From NCBI RefSeq assembly GCF_004361835.1, contig NZ_SNWD01000009.1, forward strand, positions 62,001 to 126,000: a DNA stretch of 64,000 bases. Reading direction: 5' to 3'. The translations under genes and the position numbers were made by a program. The notes beneath the pieces are model-generated. The model worked only from the letters and a program-made list of their open reading frames with translations, was not told the origin of the DNA and made no database searches. This document shows, piece after piece, positions 17,337-26,682 of the stretch. Every line of letters starts with the position of its first letter. Positions within the stretch are counted from its first letter, which is position 1. The DNA comes from Stakelama pacifica. GTDB taxonomy: Bacteria > Pseudomonadota > Alphaproteobacteria > Sphingomonadales > Sphingomonadaceae.

Positions 17337-20120
17337 ATGACCTCGACCCGACTTCGTACCTCGCGCATCCCGACGCTGATGCTCGGCGCGGCACTCGCTG
17401 CGATCACCGTGCCGCAGGCCTATGCTCAGACCATGGACGCAGACGCCGCCGCCGCCGCGCAGGCCGCGGATGCCGATCCGGCAAGCGACCTGATCGTCAC
17501 CGGCTATCGTGGCAGCCTGAAAGCCGCGATCGATATCAAGCGCGACACGATCGGCTTTTCGGATTCGATCGTCGCAACCGATATCGCCGATTTCCCTGAG
17601 CAAAATCTGTCCGAAGCGCTACAGCGGCTGCCCGGCATCACCATCGAACGCGATCGCGGTCTCGGCACGCGAGTCAATGTTCGCGGCCTGCCGAGCGAAT
17701 TCACCTTTGTTTCGATCAACAAGCTGGCGACCGCTTCCGGCTCGGGCGGGCGCGATGTCGAATTCGACATCTTCGCCTCCGAACTGATCCAGTCGGTCAC
17801 GGTGCATAAATCGCCGGTCGCCAGCGACGAGGAAGGCGGCATCGCCGGGTCGGTCGCGATCCGCACCGCCCGCCCGTTCGACATTCCGGGCCTTCGCCTC
17901 GTCGGTACGGCGGAGGGCGCGTACAACACGATTTCGGAAAAGGTCGATCCGAAATTCTCCTTCCTTGCCAGCGATACCTTCGGCGATTTCGGCGTGCTGG
18001 TATCGGTCGCCAAGCAGAAGCGCACCAATCGCACCGATTCCAATTCGGGCATCAATTTCCGCCCCATCTCGCGCTGGACCGACAAGGGCAATGCCCAGAC
18101 GACTCAGGCGCTCGCCGTGCTGGAGCGCGATGCGGGGATCGTGTTCAACGATGTGAGCGACCATAATGAGGTCGATCGCGTCGTGTTCCTCGATAAGGTC
18201 GGCGACCGCGTCTATCTCAACGATCAGGACCGGTTCGGCCTGTCGGGATCGGTCCAGTATAAGCCGAGCGAGCGGTTCAGCCTGACCTTCGACGCCTTTG
18301 CCGGTTCCTATGACACCGATGAGGATGAATATGACGCGGCTGCCTATTCGGCGTCGAGCCGTTCGACGCTCGACGTCATCCATGATTATGACGACACCAC
18401 GCTTGCCGATAACGGCATCGTCGTGCTGCGCGACGTTTCCTACACCGCGACCCAGCACGAATTCCTGAGCAAGGAATATCTCAACGACACCGATTATCGC
18501 CAGTTCAGCGGCGAGATGAACTGGCAGACCGGTTCCTGGTCGATCGATGTGCTGGGCGGCTATTCGGGCGCGAAGAAAACGCGCGATTATGCCAATCTGA
18601 AGCACGTCGCCTATGCGCCCTCGCGCACCCGCTATACCGCAAAGGGCGGCGAGACGATCCCGAGCGACGCATCGGGTTCGTTCGACATGTACAATTCGCC
18701 CGAAAGCTATCTCTTCGAAGCCTATGAGACGAGCTATGAGCGGATCAAGGACGATAAATATGCCGCGCAGATCGACATCCGCCGCGACTTCAACCCCAGC
18801 GACGTTCCCGGCCTGACCTCGATCGAATTCGGCGGTCGCTATACCGACAAGACCAACCAGCGCGATTATGGCGAGGAGAAAATTCAGGGGCCGACGCGCG
18901 GCGATTCTTCCTATGTGAACACGCGCACGCTTGCCGATAGCGAGCTGGAATATGTCACCGACATCACCGGCGGCCAGGACTATCGGCCCAAGGACCTGAA
19001 ATGGATGCAGGTGCCCAACAGCTATGCGCGCGACTTTTTCCGGCCCGACGGCTTCGTCTCGCCCTTCGACGACGGCCAATATTACAAGGTGCAGGAAAAG
19101 ACCTGGGCCGGCTATGCCATGGCCGATCTGCGCTTCGACATTGCGGTGCCGGTCTTCGTCAATATCGGCGCGCGCTATATCCACACCGAAACCCGCTCGG
19201 AAGGGTTCCAGCAGATTCAGAACACCGACGGATCGACCGGCTATACCGCCGCGCCGGTGTCGAGCGACGGCAGCTATGACAAGGTGCTGCCCGCGTTCAA
19301 CGCGCATGCCGAGCTGACCGACAGCCTGTTGCTGCGCGCCGCCGCATCGCAGACGCTGATCCGCCCTGCCCTCACCGATCTTGCCTATAAGCGCACCGCG
19401 AGCTTCAACGAGTTTCGCTATAGCGACGGCAATCCGGGACTGAAGCCGACCTATGCCGATCAGTGGGAAGTCGGCGTCGAAAAATATCTGCCCAATGGCG
19501 GCCTGCTTGCCGCCTCCTATTTCTGGAAGAAGATCAAGGGCGTGGTCCGCAATCAGCTGACCGGCACGGTGCCCAACGTCACCAAATACAACGCCAATGG
19601 CACGATCGACGGCGTCTATGATTTCGATGTGTATCAGCCGGTCAATGCCAAGGGGTCGTACACGGTCAGCGGGGTCGAGCTGAACGCGATCCTGCCCTTC
19701 GGCATGTTCGTCGATGCGCTGGACGGGTTCGGGGTAAACGCCAATGCCACCTTCCTCGACAGTTCGCTGACCGGCGAATCCGATCTGGGCATTCCGACAT
19801 CGCCCGTCGGGCTGGCCGACAAGGTCTACAACGCCACGGTCTTTTATGAAAAAGGTCCGGTTTCGATCCGCTTTTCGTACAATCGCAAGGGCGCTTATGT
19901 CGAGCGGATCGAGCGCAACATGTACCCCGTCTATCGCGCCGCCTATGGCCAGCTCGACGCGTCGGCCAGCTATCAGCTCACCCGCAATTTCCGGCTTGAG
20001 CTGAAGGGCATCAACATCACCGACGAAGCGACGACGGGCTATACGATGGACCCGAAATTCCCGACCATGTACGAATTTTCGGGTGCCCGGATCACCTTCG
20101 GCGTTCGCGGGCAATTCTGA
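17337..20120 (+). CDS. TonB-dependent outer membrane receptor 2 (Xanthomonas/Caulobacter type)
   Basis: 927 residues from an ATG with GGAG eight bases upstream. The signal peptide ends in PQAYAQ, and a plug domain has DLIVTGYRGSLKAAIDIKRD, IADFPEQNLSEALQRLPGIT and VNVRGLPSEFTFVSIN. The barrel ends in GARITFGVRGQF with C-terminal Phe. It shares its architecture with receptor 1 but has a clearly different barrel, so the ligand probably differs. The periplasmic phosphatase gene directly upstream suggests a phosphorylated substrate, for example a phospho-sugar or inositol phosphate. This is inference only. Confidence 0.94.
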   Translation: MTSTRLRTSRIPTLMLGAALAAITVPQAYAQTMDADAAAAAQAADADPASDLIVTGYRGSLKAAIDIKRDTIGFSDSIVATDIADFPEQNLSEALQRLPGITIERDRGLGTRVNVRGLPSEFTFVSINKLATASGSGGRDVEFDIFASELIQSVTVHKSPVASDEEGGIAGSVAIRTARPFDIPGLRLVGTAEGAYNTISEKVDPKFSFLASDTFGDFGVLVSVAKQKRTNRTDSNSGINFRPISRWTDKGNAQTTQALAVLERDAGIVFNDVSDHNEVDRVVFLDKVGDRVYLNDQDRFGLSGSVQYKPSERFSLTFDAFAGSYDTDEDEYDAAAYSASSRSTLDVIHDYDDTTLADNGIVVLRDVSYTATQHEFLSKEYLNDTDYRQFSGEMNWQTGSWSIDVLGGYSGAKKTRDYANLKHVAYAPSRTRYTAKGGETIPSDASGSFDMYNSPESYLFEAYETSYERIKDDKYAAQIDIRRDFNPSDVPGLTSIEFGGRYTDKTNQRDYGEEKIQGPTRGDSSYVNTRTLADSELEYVTDITGGQDYRPKDLKWMQVPNSYARDFFRPDGFVSPFDDGQYYKVQEKTWAGYAMADLRFDIAVPVFVNIGARYIHTETRSEGFQQIQNTDGSTGYTAAPVSSDGSYDKVLPAFNAHAELTDSLLLRAAASQTLIRPALTDLAYKRTASFNEFRYSDGNPGLKPTYADQWEVGVEKYLPNGGLLAASYFWKKIKGVVRNQLTGTVPNVTKYNANGTIDGVYDFDVYQPVNAKGSYTVSGVELNAILPFGMFVDALDGFGVNANATFLDSSLTGESDLGIPTSPVGLADKVYNATVFYEKGPVSIRFSYNRKGAYVERIERNMYPVYRAAYGQLDASASYQLTRNFRLELKGINITDEATTGYTMDPKFPTMYEFSGARITFGVRGQF

Positions 20121-20136
20121 CCGGCTGACGATATGA

Positions 20137-20171
20137 GGCGGCTGCACCGGGCTTTCACCGATGCAGCCGCC
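20137..20171 (+). terminator. Stem-loop after TonB receptor 2
   Basis: GGCGGCTGCA and TGCAGCCGCC form a perfect 10-bp stem with a 15-base loop 17 bases after the receptor stop. There is no clear T-tract, so it may only stabilise the transcript end. It sits between convergent genes. Confidence 0.5.
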
Positions 20172-20199
20172 GCCCCGACGGCGAACGCGCGGCGCTGGT

Positions 20200-20907
20200 T
20201 CAGCCGCTGCGTTTTCCTGTCTCACACAAGGATTGCGCGACGCAGTTCGCGCAATCGGGCCGGGCCGGGCGGCACCATGTCTGACCGACTTTCTTCATCA
20301 GCAGATGATGCTCGTCATAGTCGGCGGCCTGCCATTCGGGCGGCATTACCGGCATGATCGCAGCATAAGCACGCGCAGTATCCGCCTTTGCCGGGACAAG
20401 GCCCATGCGCTGCAGGATGCGGCGGTGGTGGCTGTCGAGCACCAGCACGGGGCGATCCAGCGTAGAGGCGTTCATTACCCCTGCCGCGACTTTGCGCCCG
20501 ACACCGGGCAATTGCTCCAGCCAGTCCATCGCGTCCGGTGTGGCCATGCCACCGAGATGCGACAGATCAGCCGCGCCGCGCCGCGCGACAAGATCAGTGA
20601 GCGCGCTTTTCAGCCGCTCCGCCGCGATATTCGGATAGGTCTGGGTGGTAAGTTCACCCTGTAACTGCGCGATCGGTGCGTCGGCAACGCCTTCCCAACT
20701 GCCATAGCGTTGCAGCAGGCGATCGGTTGCGGCGTTCGAAATCTCCGATTTCGTCCGGGCTCCGATCACGCCCTGCACCAGCACCCATTCCGGCACCCGC
20801 CGCTCAGCAGTGGCGCGCCGCATATGCCCGAACCGCTGCACCAGCAGCGGCTGCAGCCGACGAAGCGTTTCAGTGCGCGGGTCGGGGCCGAGGGGGAGTT
20901 GCGCCAT
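20200..20907 (-). CDS. Endonuclease III-like HhH-GPD glycosylase
   Basis: 235 residues from an ATG with GGGAG-like sequence nearby; the longer in-frame extension to 20970 looks non-coding. It has the HhH LPGVGRKVAAGV with its Lys, LVLDSHHRRILQRMG with the Asp, and a Cys-x6-Cys-x2-Cys-x5-Cys cluster at the C-terminus (CRPARPDCANCVAQSLC). Other parts differ clearly from the canonical Nth encoded at 9612, for example VQGVIGARTKSEI replacing the usual SAQxxD helix. This points to a second paralogous DNA glycosylase of uncertain lesion specificity. Confidence 0.85.
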   Translation of the reverse strand: MAQLPLGPDPRTETLRRLQPLLVQRFGHMRRATAERRVPEWVLVQGVIGARTKSEISNAATDRLLQRYGSWEGVADAPIAQLQGELTTQTYPNIAAERLKSALTDLVARRGAADLSHLGGMATPDAMDWLEQLPGVGRKVAAGVMNASTLDRPVLVLDSHHRRILQRMGLVPAKADTARAYAAIMPVMPPEWQAADYDEHHLLMKKVGQTWCRPARPDCANCVAQSLCETGKRSG

Positions 20908-21016
20908 GGGACGATCGTAAGCCTGACGATACGCTCCCGAAACCCTGTTTGCCCCGGACTGCGCGCACACGATTCATTCTAAAGCAACCGACGCCGCCCA
21001 CCATCGCTCAGCCCGA

Positions 21017-22573
21017 TCATTCCCACTCGATCGTGCCCGGCGGTTTGCTGGTATAATCGTAGACCACGCGGTTGACGCCGCGCACTTCGTTCACGATGCG
21101 GGTGGCGACGCGCGGGAGGAAGTCGCCGGGGAACGGGAAGACTTCCGCCGTCATGCCGTCGGTCGAGGTCACTGCACGCAGCGCCAGCACGCTGTCATAG
21201 GTCCGGCCATCGCCCATCACGCCGACGGTGCGAACCGGAAGCAGCACAGCAAACGCCTGCCAGATGGCATCGTACAGCCCGGCGTTGCGGATTTCCTCCA
21301 GATAGATCGAATCCGCCTTGCGCAATATGTCGCAGCGTTCCTTGCTGACTTCGCCCGGGATGCGGATGGCGAGGCCCGGTCCGGGGAAGGGATGGCGGCC
21401 GACAAAGGCTTCGGGCAGGCCAAGCTCCTTGCCCAGCGCGCGCACTTCGTCCTTGAACAGTTCGCGCAGCGGCTCGACCAGCTTCATATTCATGCGTTCG
21501 GGCAGGCCGCCGACATTATGGTGGCTCTTGATCGTGACGCTCGGCCCGCCGGTGAAGCTGACGCTTTCGATCACATCGGGATAGAGCGTCCCTTGCGCGA
21601 GGAATTCGGCGCCGCCGATCTTCTTCGCCTCTTCCTCGAACACGTCGATAAAGGTTTTTCCGATAAACTTCCGCTTGGCTTCAGGGTCGGTCACGCCCGC
21701 CAGCCCCTGCATGAACAGCGCTTCGGCGCGAACATGAACGAGCGGGATATTGTAGCTCCCCCGGAACAGGCCGACGACCTGATCCGCCTCGCCCGCACGC
21801 AACAGGCCGTGATCGACGAACACACAGGTAAGCTGATCGCCGATCGCTTCGTGGATCAGCACCGCAGCGACCGCACTGTCGACCCCGCCGGACAGGCCGC
21901 AAATCACCCTGCCCTTGCCGACCTGCTTGCGGATCTCGGCGATCTTGGCATCGCGGAACTCCGCCATGGTCCAGTCGCCCGACAGGCCGCAGACATGGCG
22001 CGCGAAATTGGCGATCAGCTTGCCGCCATCGGGGGTGTGGACCACCTCGGGGTGGAACTGCATGCCATAATAGCGGCGGCTGTCATCGGCGATGACCGCC
22101 AGCGGCGCGCCGGGGCTGGTCGCGACGACGCGGAAGCCGGGGGCGAGCTCGGTCACCTTGTCCCCATGGCTCATCCACACCTGATGCGATTCTTCGGGCC
22201 GCCACAGCCCGTTGAACAGTTCGCAGCTATCCTGAATCTCGATAAAGGCGCGGCCGAATTCGCCCGAATCGCCGCGCTCCACCGCGCCGCCCAGCTGCGC
22301 CATCATCACCTGCTGACCATAGCAGATGCCGAGCACGGGGACGCCGGAATCGAAAATCGCCTGTGGTGCACGCGGGCTGTCCGCATCCGGCACCGAAGCC
22401 GGGCTGCCCGACAGGATGACGCCGCGCGGCTTCATCCGTTCAAAGGCCGCTTCAGCAGCGTTGAAAGGAGCGATTTCGCTATAGACGCCCGCTTCGCGCA
22501 CGCGGCGCGCGATCAGCTGGGTCACCTGGCTTCCGAAATCGACGATCAGGATGGAATCGGCATGGCTTGTCAT
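21017..22573 (-). CDS. guaA: GMP synthase (glutamine-hydrolysing)
   Basis: Converts XMP to GMP using ATP and glutamine, the last step of guanine nucleotide synthesis. The N-terminal class I amidotransferase domain ([20 protein letters not shown]) has the nucleophile Cys in GICYGQQ and a His/Glu region [11 protein letters not shown]. The ATP-pyrophosphatase P-loop is [11 protein letters not shown], and the C-terminal dimerisation domain ends in [14 protein letters not shown]. Length is about 518 residues from MTSHADS; an in-frame extension upstream to 22666 is unlikely. No guaB is adjacent. Upstream is a secreted-protein gene on the same strand. Confidence 0.97.
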   Translation of the reverse strand: MTSHADSILIVDFGSQVTQLIARRVREAGVYSEIAPFNAAEAAFERMKPRGVILSGSPASVPDADSPRAPQAIFDSGVPVLGICYGQQVMMAQLGGAVERGDSGEFGRAFIEIQDSCELFNGLWRPEESHQVWMSHGDKVTELAPGFRVVATSPGAPLAVIADDSRRYYGMQFHPEVVHTPDGGKLIANFARHVCGLSGDWTMAEFRDAKIAEIRKQVGKGRVICGLSGGVDSAVAAVLIHEAIGDQLTCVFVDHGLLRAGEADQVVGLFRGSYNIPLVHVRAEALFMQGLAGVTDPEAKRKFIGKTFIDVFEEEAKKIGGAEFLAQGTLYPDVIESVSFTGGPSVTIKSHHNVGGLPERMNMKLVEPLRELFKDEVRALGKELGLPEAFVGRHPFPGPGLAIRIPGEVSKERCDILRKADSIYLEEIRNAGLYDAIWQAFAVLLPVRTVGVMGDGRTYDSVLALRAVTSTDGMTAEVFPFPGDFLPRVATRIVNEVRGVNRVVYDYTSKPPGTIEWE

Positions 22574-22640
22574 GCCCAGAGCGCATAGCAGATGGAACCG
22601 CGCGGAAAAGGGCTGAACGCATCCTGCCGCGCTTTCGCCG

Positions 22641-23207
22641 TTAAAAAGCGGGTGCCATGTCGTCAATCTTCACTGCGGTGACCTGTCCATCGGTGAAAGT
22701 GCAGCGAAATCCGCGCCGGTCCTTCGGCGGATCACGATAATCGTCGCGCAGGAACAGCGAGCCGCGCACATACCATCCGCGCGGGCCGGGATCGACGGCA
22801 TCGACCTTGCCCACCTGAGCGATTCGCGCATAGCGCGAAGCGTCGGCCTCCGCAGCCTCGCCGCACCGGTTGACTGCCTCCTGCCGTTCGCTCTCCTCCG
22901 GCGGGGGCGCATCGGGGTCCGGCTCGCCATAGGGTTCGTAATAATGCGGCGGCGGCACCGGGCGTTCCTGATCGTCGGCACGCTGCCCATTGCCCTTGTC
23001 GATCGCCGAAGCAACGAGCACCGCCCCGCCGATCAGCGCAGCGCCGAGCAGCACATCGCCGCCATCGATGCCGCCGCCATCGTGATGGGCATGGGGGTGG
23101 TGCCAGTATCGATCGCCGCGATAGCGATGCTGCGCCTGTGCCGGAACGCTGGTCGCGAGCACCGCAACCAATACACCGCCGCCCGTCATCATCCGCAACA
23201 TCGTCAT
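22641..23207 (-). CDS. Hypothetical secreted/periplasmic protein
   Basis: 188 residues with a signal peptide ([18 protein letters not shown]). A His-rich stretch follows ([13 protein letters not shown]), then a Gly/Ala hydrophobic segment ([19 protein letters not shown]) resembling a glycine zipper. A Pro/Glu-rich linker leads to a C-terminal domain of about 70 residues with two Cys. The His cluster might bind metal, but I do not recognise the family. It lies in the same direction as guaA, 67 bases upstream of the chosen guaA start. Confidence 0.7.
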   Translation of the reverse strand: MTMLRMMTGGGVLVAVLATSVPAQAQHRYRGDRYWHHPHAHHDGGGIDGGDVLLGAALIGGAVLVASAIDKGNGQRADDQERPVPPPHYYEPYGEPDPDAPPPEESERQEAVNRCGEAAEADASRYARIAQVGKVDAVDPGPRGWYVRGSLFLRDDYRDPPKDRRGFRCTFTDGQVTAVKIDDMAPAF

Positions 23208-23235
23208 CGCTCTTTCCCCTGCCTGTCCGCAAAGC

Positions 23236-23261
23236 CACGGTCCGAGCCTCGCCGGACCGTG
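23236..23261 (-). terminator. Terminator after prolyl oligopeptidase
   Basis: CACGGTCCG and CGGACCGTG form a perfect 9-bp stem with an 8-base loop, followed on the minus strand by GCTTTG. It is about 20 bases past the peptidase stop. Confidence 0.65.
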
Positions 23262-23280
23262 CTTTACCGACGCTGAACCG

Positions 23281-25446
23281 TCATTCGACCGACTTCACCT
23301 TCATTCCCGTCCAATAGGCGGCAAAGGTCCAGAGATTGGCATATTCCTCGATAATCTTGTCGGTAGGCTTGCCCGATCCATGGCCCGCGCGCGTCTCGAT
23401 CGTCACCAGATGCGGCTTGTCGCCGATATCGGCATGTTGCAGCGCTGCGGTATATTTGAACGTATGGCCGGGAACGACGCGGTCATCGGTATCGGCGGTC
23501 GACGCGAGGATCGCGGGATATTCCACGCCCGACCGGATATTGTGATAGGGCGAATAGGACCGCAGCACCTTGAAATCCGCCTCATTTTCCGGCGAGCCAT
23601 AATCATCGACCCAGTAGCGGCCGGCAGTGAATTTGTTGAAGCGCAGCATGTCCATCACGCCGACTGCGGGCAGCGCGACCGCGAACAAATCGGGCCGCTG
23701 ATTGGTCACCGCGCCGACCAGCAGGCCGCCGTTGGACCCGCCCTGAATGGCGAGCTGCTTCTTTGTGGTCACGCCCTGCGCGATCAGGTCTTCGCCCGCC
23801 GCGATGAAATCGTCGAACACATTCTGCTTGTTGTGCAGCCGCCCGCCGTCATGCCAAGCCTTGCCATATTCGCCGCCGCCGCGAAGATTGGCGACCGCGA
23901 GCACGCCGCCCTGCTCCATCCATGCGAGCCGCGTCGACGAGAATCCCGGAGTGAGCGAGATATTGAACCCGCCATAGCCGTAGAGCAGCGTCGGCGCGGG
24001 CAGTTTGATCCCTTTCTTGTGGACGATGAACATCGGCACGCGCGTTCCGTCCTTCGAGGTGTAGAAGCGCTGCTTCACCTCATATTGGCTCGGATCGAAA
24101 TCGACCTTTGGCGTGGCCCATGCCGTGGTCTGACCGGTCGCGATATCATAGCGATAGATCGTCGTCGGCGTCGCGAAGCTGGTAAAGGCAAAGAACGTCT
24201 CGGTCGAATCGGGCTCGCCACCGAACCCCGATGCCGTGCCAATCCCCGGCAGATCGACCTTGCCCAGCGCCTTACCGTCGGGGGCATAACGCAGCACTTC
24301 GGTCTTCGCATCGACCAGATAGCTTGCGAAGATACGCCCGCCGACCATGTTCGCGCCGTCGAGCGTCGCTTCGCTCTGCGGTACGATTTCACGCATCGTC
24401 GCCACCGGATCGGCGGCGGCAACGTCAAGCGTCACGATCCGCCCGCGCGGCGCATCCTTGTTGGTGTTGAAATAGAAGGTCGAACCCATATTGCCGATCG
24501 GCACCCACTGGTTGGTGAGTTCGGGAATGATCGTGCGCGGTTCGGAATCCGCTTTGGTCAGGTCCTTCACCGTCACCGCATAGCGGTTATCGGTGCCCTC
24601 GCTGGTGATGATGACCAGCCATTTGCCGTCATCGGTGACATGCGCGCTATGGCCGTATTTGGGGTGGCCGGGGGTGGCATAGATCATCCGGTCGTCAGCC
24701 TGTGCGGTGCCGAGCTTGTGAAAATAAACCTTCTGATTTTCGTTCGTCGCCTGAAACTTCTCGCCGCTCGCCGGTTCGGGGAAGCGCGAATAATAAAATC
24801 CCGATCCGTCCTTCGCCCAGGAGAAATCGGAGAATTTGATCCATTGCAGCTCGTCGGAAAGCTGCTGCCCGGTCGCGGTGTTGAGCACCTTCACCGTGCG
24901 CCAGTCGGTACCGCCATCCTGTACCGAATAGAGCAGATATTTACCGTCTTCGGACGGGACCCATTCGGCAAGCGCGGTCGCACCGTCGGCCGACCATTCA
25001 TTGGGGTTGAGCAGCACGCGCCCCTCCCCGTCGAGCGAATCGCGCATGAACAGCTCGGCCTGATTCTGCAGCCCGCTATTGTGCATGTAGAAATAATGGC
25101 CGCCCTGCTCCACCGGGATGCCGAAGCGTTCATAATCCATCAACGCCTTCAGCCGGCGGGCGAAGATATCATGCCCGGGCAGCGACGCGAGATAGCTGTC
25201 GGTAAGCTTGTTTTCGGCCGCCACCCAGTCCGCGACTTGCCTGTCCTCACGAACGTCATTTTCGAGCCAGCGATAGGGATCGGCGACCTTCGTGCCGAAA
25301 TAATCGTCCGTCACATTGTCGCGGCGCGTCTGGGGATAGGTCAGCTTGCTGGCGGGCATTGCGGTTCTGGTCTCCGGTCTGGTCTGGGCATGCAGCGGCC
25401 CGGTGGCAAAAAGAAGCGGCAAAGCGAGAAGGCTAAGGCGGCGCAT
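23281..25446 (-). CDS. Secreted prolyl oligopeptidase (S9A)
   Basis: 721 residues with a signal peptide (RRLSLLALPLLFATGPLHAQ), so a periplasmic or secreted member. S9A features are the N-terminal propeller start YPQTRRDNVTDDYFGTKVAD, YRWLEND, the catalytic Ser in GGSNGGLLVGAV, the Asp in DTDDRVVPGHTFKY and the His in RAGHGSGKP. The family cleaves short peptides after proline. I prefer the ATG at 25446, preceded by GGGGGA, over a GTG five codons upstream. It is monocistronic with its own terminator. Confidence 0.95.
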   Translation of the reverse strand: MRRLSLLALPLLFATGPLHAQTRPETRTAMPASKLTYPQTRRDNVTDDYFGTKVADPYRWLENDVREDRQVADWVAAENKLTDSYLASLPGHDIFARRLKALMDYERFGIPVEQGGHYFYMHNSGLQNQAELFMRDSLDGEGRVLLNPNEWSADGATALAEWVPSEDGKYLLYSVQDGGTDWRTVKVLNTATGQQLSDELQWIKFSDFSWAKDGSGFYYSRFPEPASGEKFQATNENQKVYFHKLGTAQADDRMIYATPGHPKYGHSAHVTDDGKWLVIITSEGTDNRYAVTVKDLTKADSEPRTIIPELTNQWVPIGNMGSTFYFNTNKDAPRGRIVTLDVAAADPVATMREIVPQSEATLDGANMVGGRIFASYLVDAKTEVLRYAPDGKALGKVDLPGIGTASGFGGEPDSTETFFAFTSFATPTTIYRYDIATGQTTAWATPKVDFDPSQYEVKQRFYTSKDGTRVPMFIVHKKGIKLPAPTLLYGYGGFNISLTPGFSSTRLAWMEQGGVLAVANLRGGGEYGKAWHDGGRLHNKQNVFDDFIAAGEDLIAQGVTTKKQLAIQGGSNGGLLVGAVTNQRPDLFAVALPAVGVMDMLRFNKFTAGRYWVDDYGSPENEADFKVLRSYSPYHNIRSGVEYPAILASTADTDDRVVPGHTFKYTAALQHADIGDKPHLVTIETRAGHGSGKPTDKIIEEYANLWTFAAYWTGMKVKSVE

Positions 25447-25914
25447 GAAATCCCCCGACACAAATGTGATAAGGTCGCATCGTAGGCACGACGCGCCGGT
25501 TACTCAAGCGCGTGTCGATCCGAAGCTTGTCGATCGGCGTCATTGCGCGCCCCAAGGGGCGCGGCGATCCGAGGCGCCACCGGTCGCACCGGATCGCTTC
25601 GTCGCTTCGCGCCTCGCGATGACATTGGTATTTGCACTGCGCCATACCGCACGCGCGCAATGCGGCATCGTAAACAGCGCATACCAGGCTGCGTTGATGA
25701 GGACCTATCCGCGTATTGCGATCCTCGCCACCCGTCGTCACCCCAGCGAAAGCTGGGGTCTCCGGGCGGCTTGGGGAGAACGGAGCCGCGAACCTGCAGC
25801 AGATGCCAGCTCGCGCCGGCATGACGGCGGGGAGACGGGTCGCCATCCATGCAGCTTGGTATCAGTCGGTGGGCAGGCGGTGCGCCTTGCCGAAGAAAAC
25901 CCGGATCGCCCCAA
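25447..25914. repeat. Repeat-rich intergenic region with several REP-like hairpins
   Basis: No gene is supported here. It contains at least three GC-rich palindromes: CGCGCCCC-AA-GGGGCGCG (25546-25563), CCCCAGC-GAAA-GCTGGGG (25741-25758) and an imperfect TGCCAGC/GCCGGCA hairpin (about 25805-25825). The first sits inside a longer element bounded by GTCATTGCG and CGCGATGAC. All resemble short dispersed extragenic palindromes. Their crowding between convergent-strand transcripts' ends is typical of such elements. Confidence 0.65.
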
Positions 25915-25965
25915 AAAACAAAACCCGCCCCGCGCATCCTGTCGGAACAGGGGCGCGGGGCGGGT
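25915..25965 (-). terminator. Terminator of the rpsM-rpsK-rpoA-rplQ operon
   Basis: On the minus strand ACCCGCCCCGCGC pairs with GCGCGGGGCGGGT and is followed by TTTGTTTTTTGG. It is a strong hairpin with a T-tract, 31 bases after the rplQ stop. Confidence 0.92.
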
Positions 25966-25995
25966 CTGCTTTAACCCTTCAAAGGCCGACCGCGA

Positions 25996-26418
25996 TCAGG
26001 CGGCGTCTTCGAAATCCTCGTCGGTCATGACGGGGCCGGAATCCTGACCCTTCGCATCCACGTCGCGATCGACGAATTCGATCACTGCCATGGGCGATGC
26101 GTCGGAAGCGCGGATGCCTGCCTTGATAATGCGGGTATAACCGCCGTTGCGGCTGGCATAGCGATCGGCCAGCGTGTCGAACAGCTTGGCGAGCTGCGCG
26201 TCGTCCATCAGCCGCGCTGCGGCCAGACGACGGTTGGACAGGCCACCCTTCTTCGCCAGCGTCACCAGCTTTTCGACATAGGGACGAAGTTCCTTCGCCT
26301 TGGCGACAGTGGTGGTGATCTGCTCATGCTTGATGAGCGCGGCCGACATGTTGCGCAGCAGCGCCTGACGGTGGGACGAGGTACGCTGCAGCTTACGGCC
26401 GCCATAACGATGACGCAT
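25996..26418 (-). CDS. rplQ: 50S ribosomal protein L17
   Basis: Large-subunit protein near the peptide exit tunnel. 140 residues beginning with the diagnostic [20 protein letters not shown]. The last 25 or so residues (from DRDVDAKGQ to EDFEDAA) are acidic and extend beyond the roughly 127-residue enterobacterial protein, a common alphaproteobacterial feature. It is the last gene of the alpha operon. An unusually structured spacer of 259 bases precedes it. Confidence 0.97.
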   Translation of the reverse strand: MRHRYGGRKLQRTSSHRQALLRNMSAALIKHEQITTTVAKAKELRPYVEKLVTLAKKGGLSNRRLAAARLMDDAQLAKLFDTLADRYASRNGGYTRIIKAGIRASDASPMAVIEFVDRDVDAKGQDSGPVMTDEDFEDAA

Positions 26419-26543
26419 AATATCTTCCTTCTCGTTCGTGCCGGGGCCGTTTTACGGACATCCCCGGTACAGGCAGGGACGGCGGCCTGCTCCAAAATCC
26501 GTCACCTTCCGTGTGGAAGGCCCAAAGTCTTCAAACCGTCGTC

Positions 26544-26682
26544 ATTCCCGCGAAAGCGGGAATCCAGCTGGTTCGGAAACGCCGCGGCAAAGCCGCGTCG
26601 TCAAACGGGTCGGCTTAGCCGACCCGCTGGCCGTGCTGATTGCTGAAACGGCGGATAGGTACCCTATCCGCCTGCAATCAGC
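26544..26682. repeat. Array of four hairpins between rpoA and rplQ
   Basis: Successive perfect stems: ATTCCCGC-GAAA-GCGGGAAT (26544-26563, a copy of the dispersed repeat at 6133), CGCGGC-AAA-GCCGCG (26583-26597), CGGGTCGGC-TTA-GCCGACCCG (26606-26626) and GCGGATAGG-TAC-CCTATCCGC (26651-26671). The last is enclosed by GCTGATTGC/GCAATCAGC, whose outer arm includes the rpoA stop codon. None has a terminator-like T-tract on the minus strand. Confidence 0.75.

Noticed and set aside
17619..20225. Minus-strand ORF of 868 codons opposite TonB receptor 2
   Set aside because: The sense strand encodes a clear receptor; the antisense reading is low-complexity Arg/Ala/Gly text without motifs.
23380..25485. 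Plus-strand ORF of 701 codons opposite the prolyl oligopeptidase
   Set aside because: Shadow of a real S9A gene.
25447..25995. Possible small CRISPR-like array
   Set aside because: The palindromes are not equally spaced direct repeats with variable spacers; they are REP-like.
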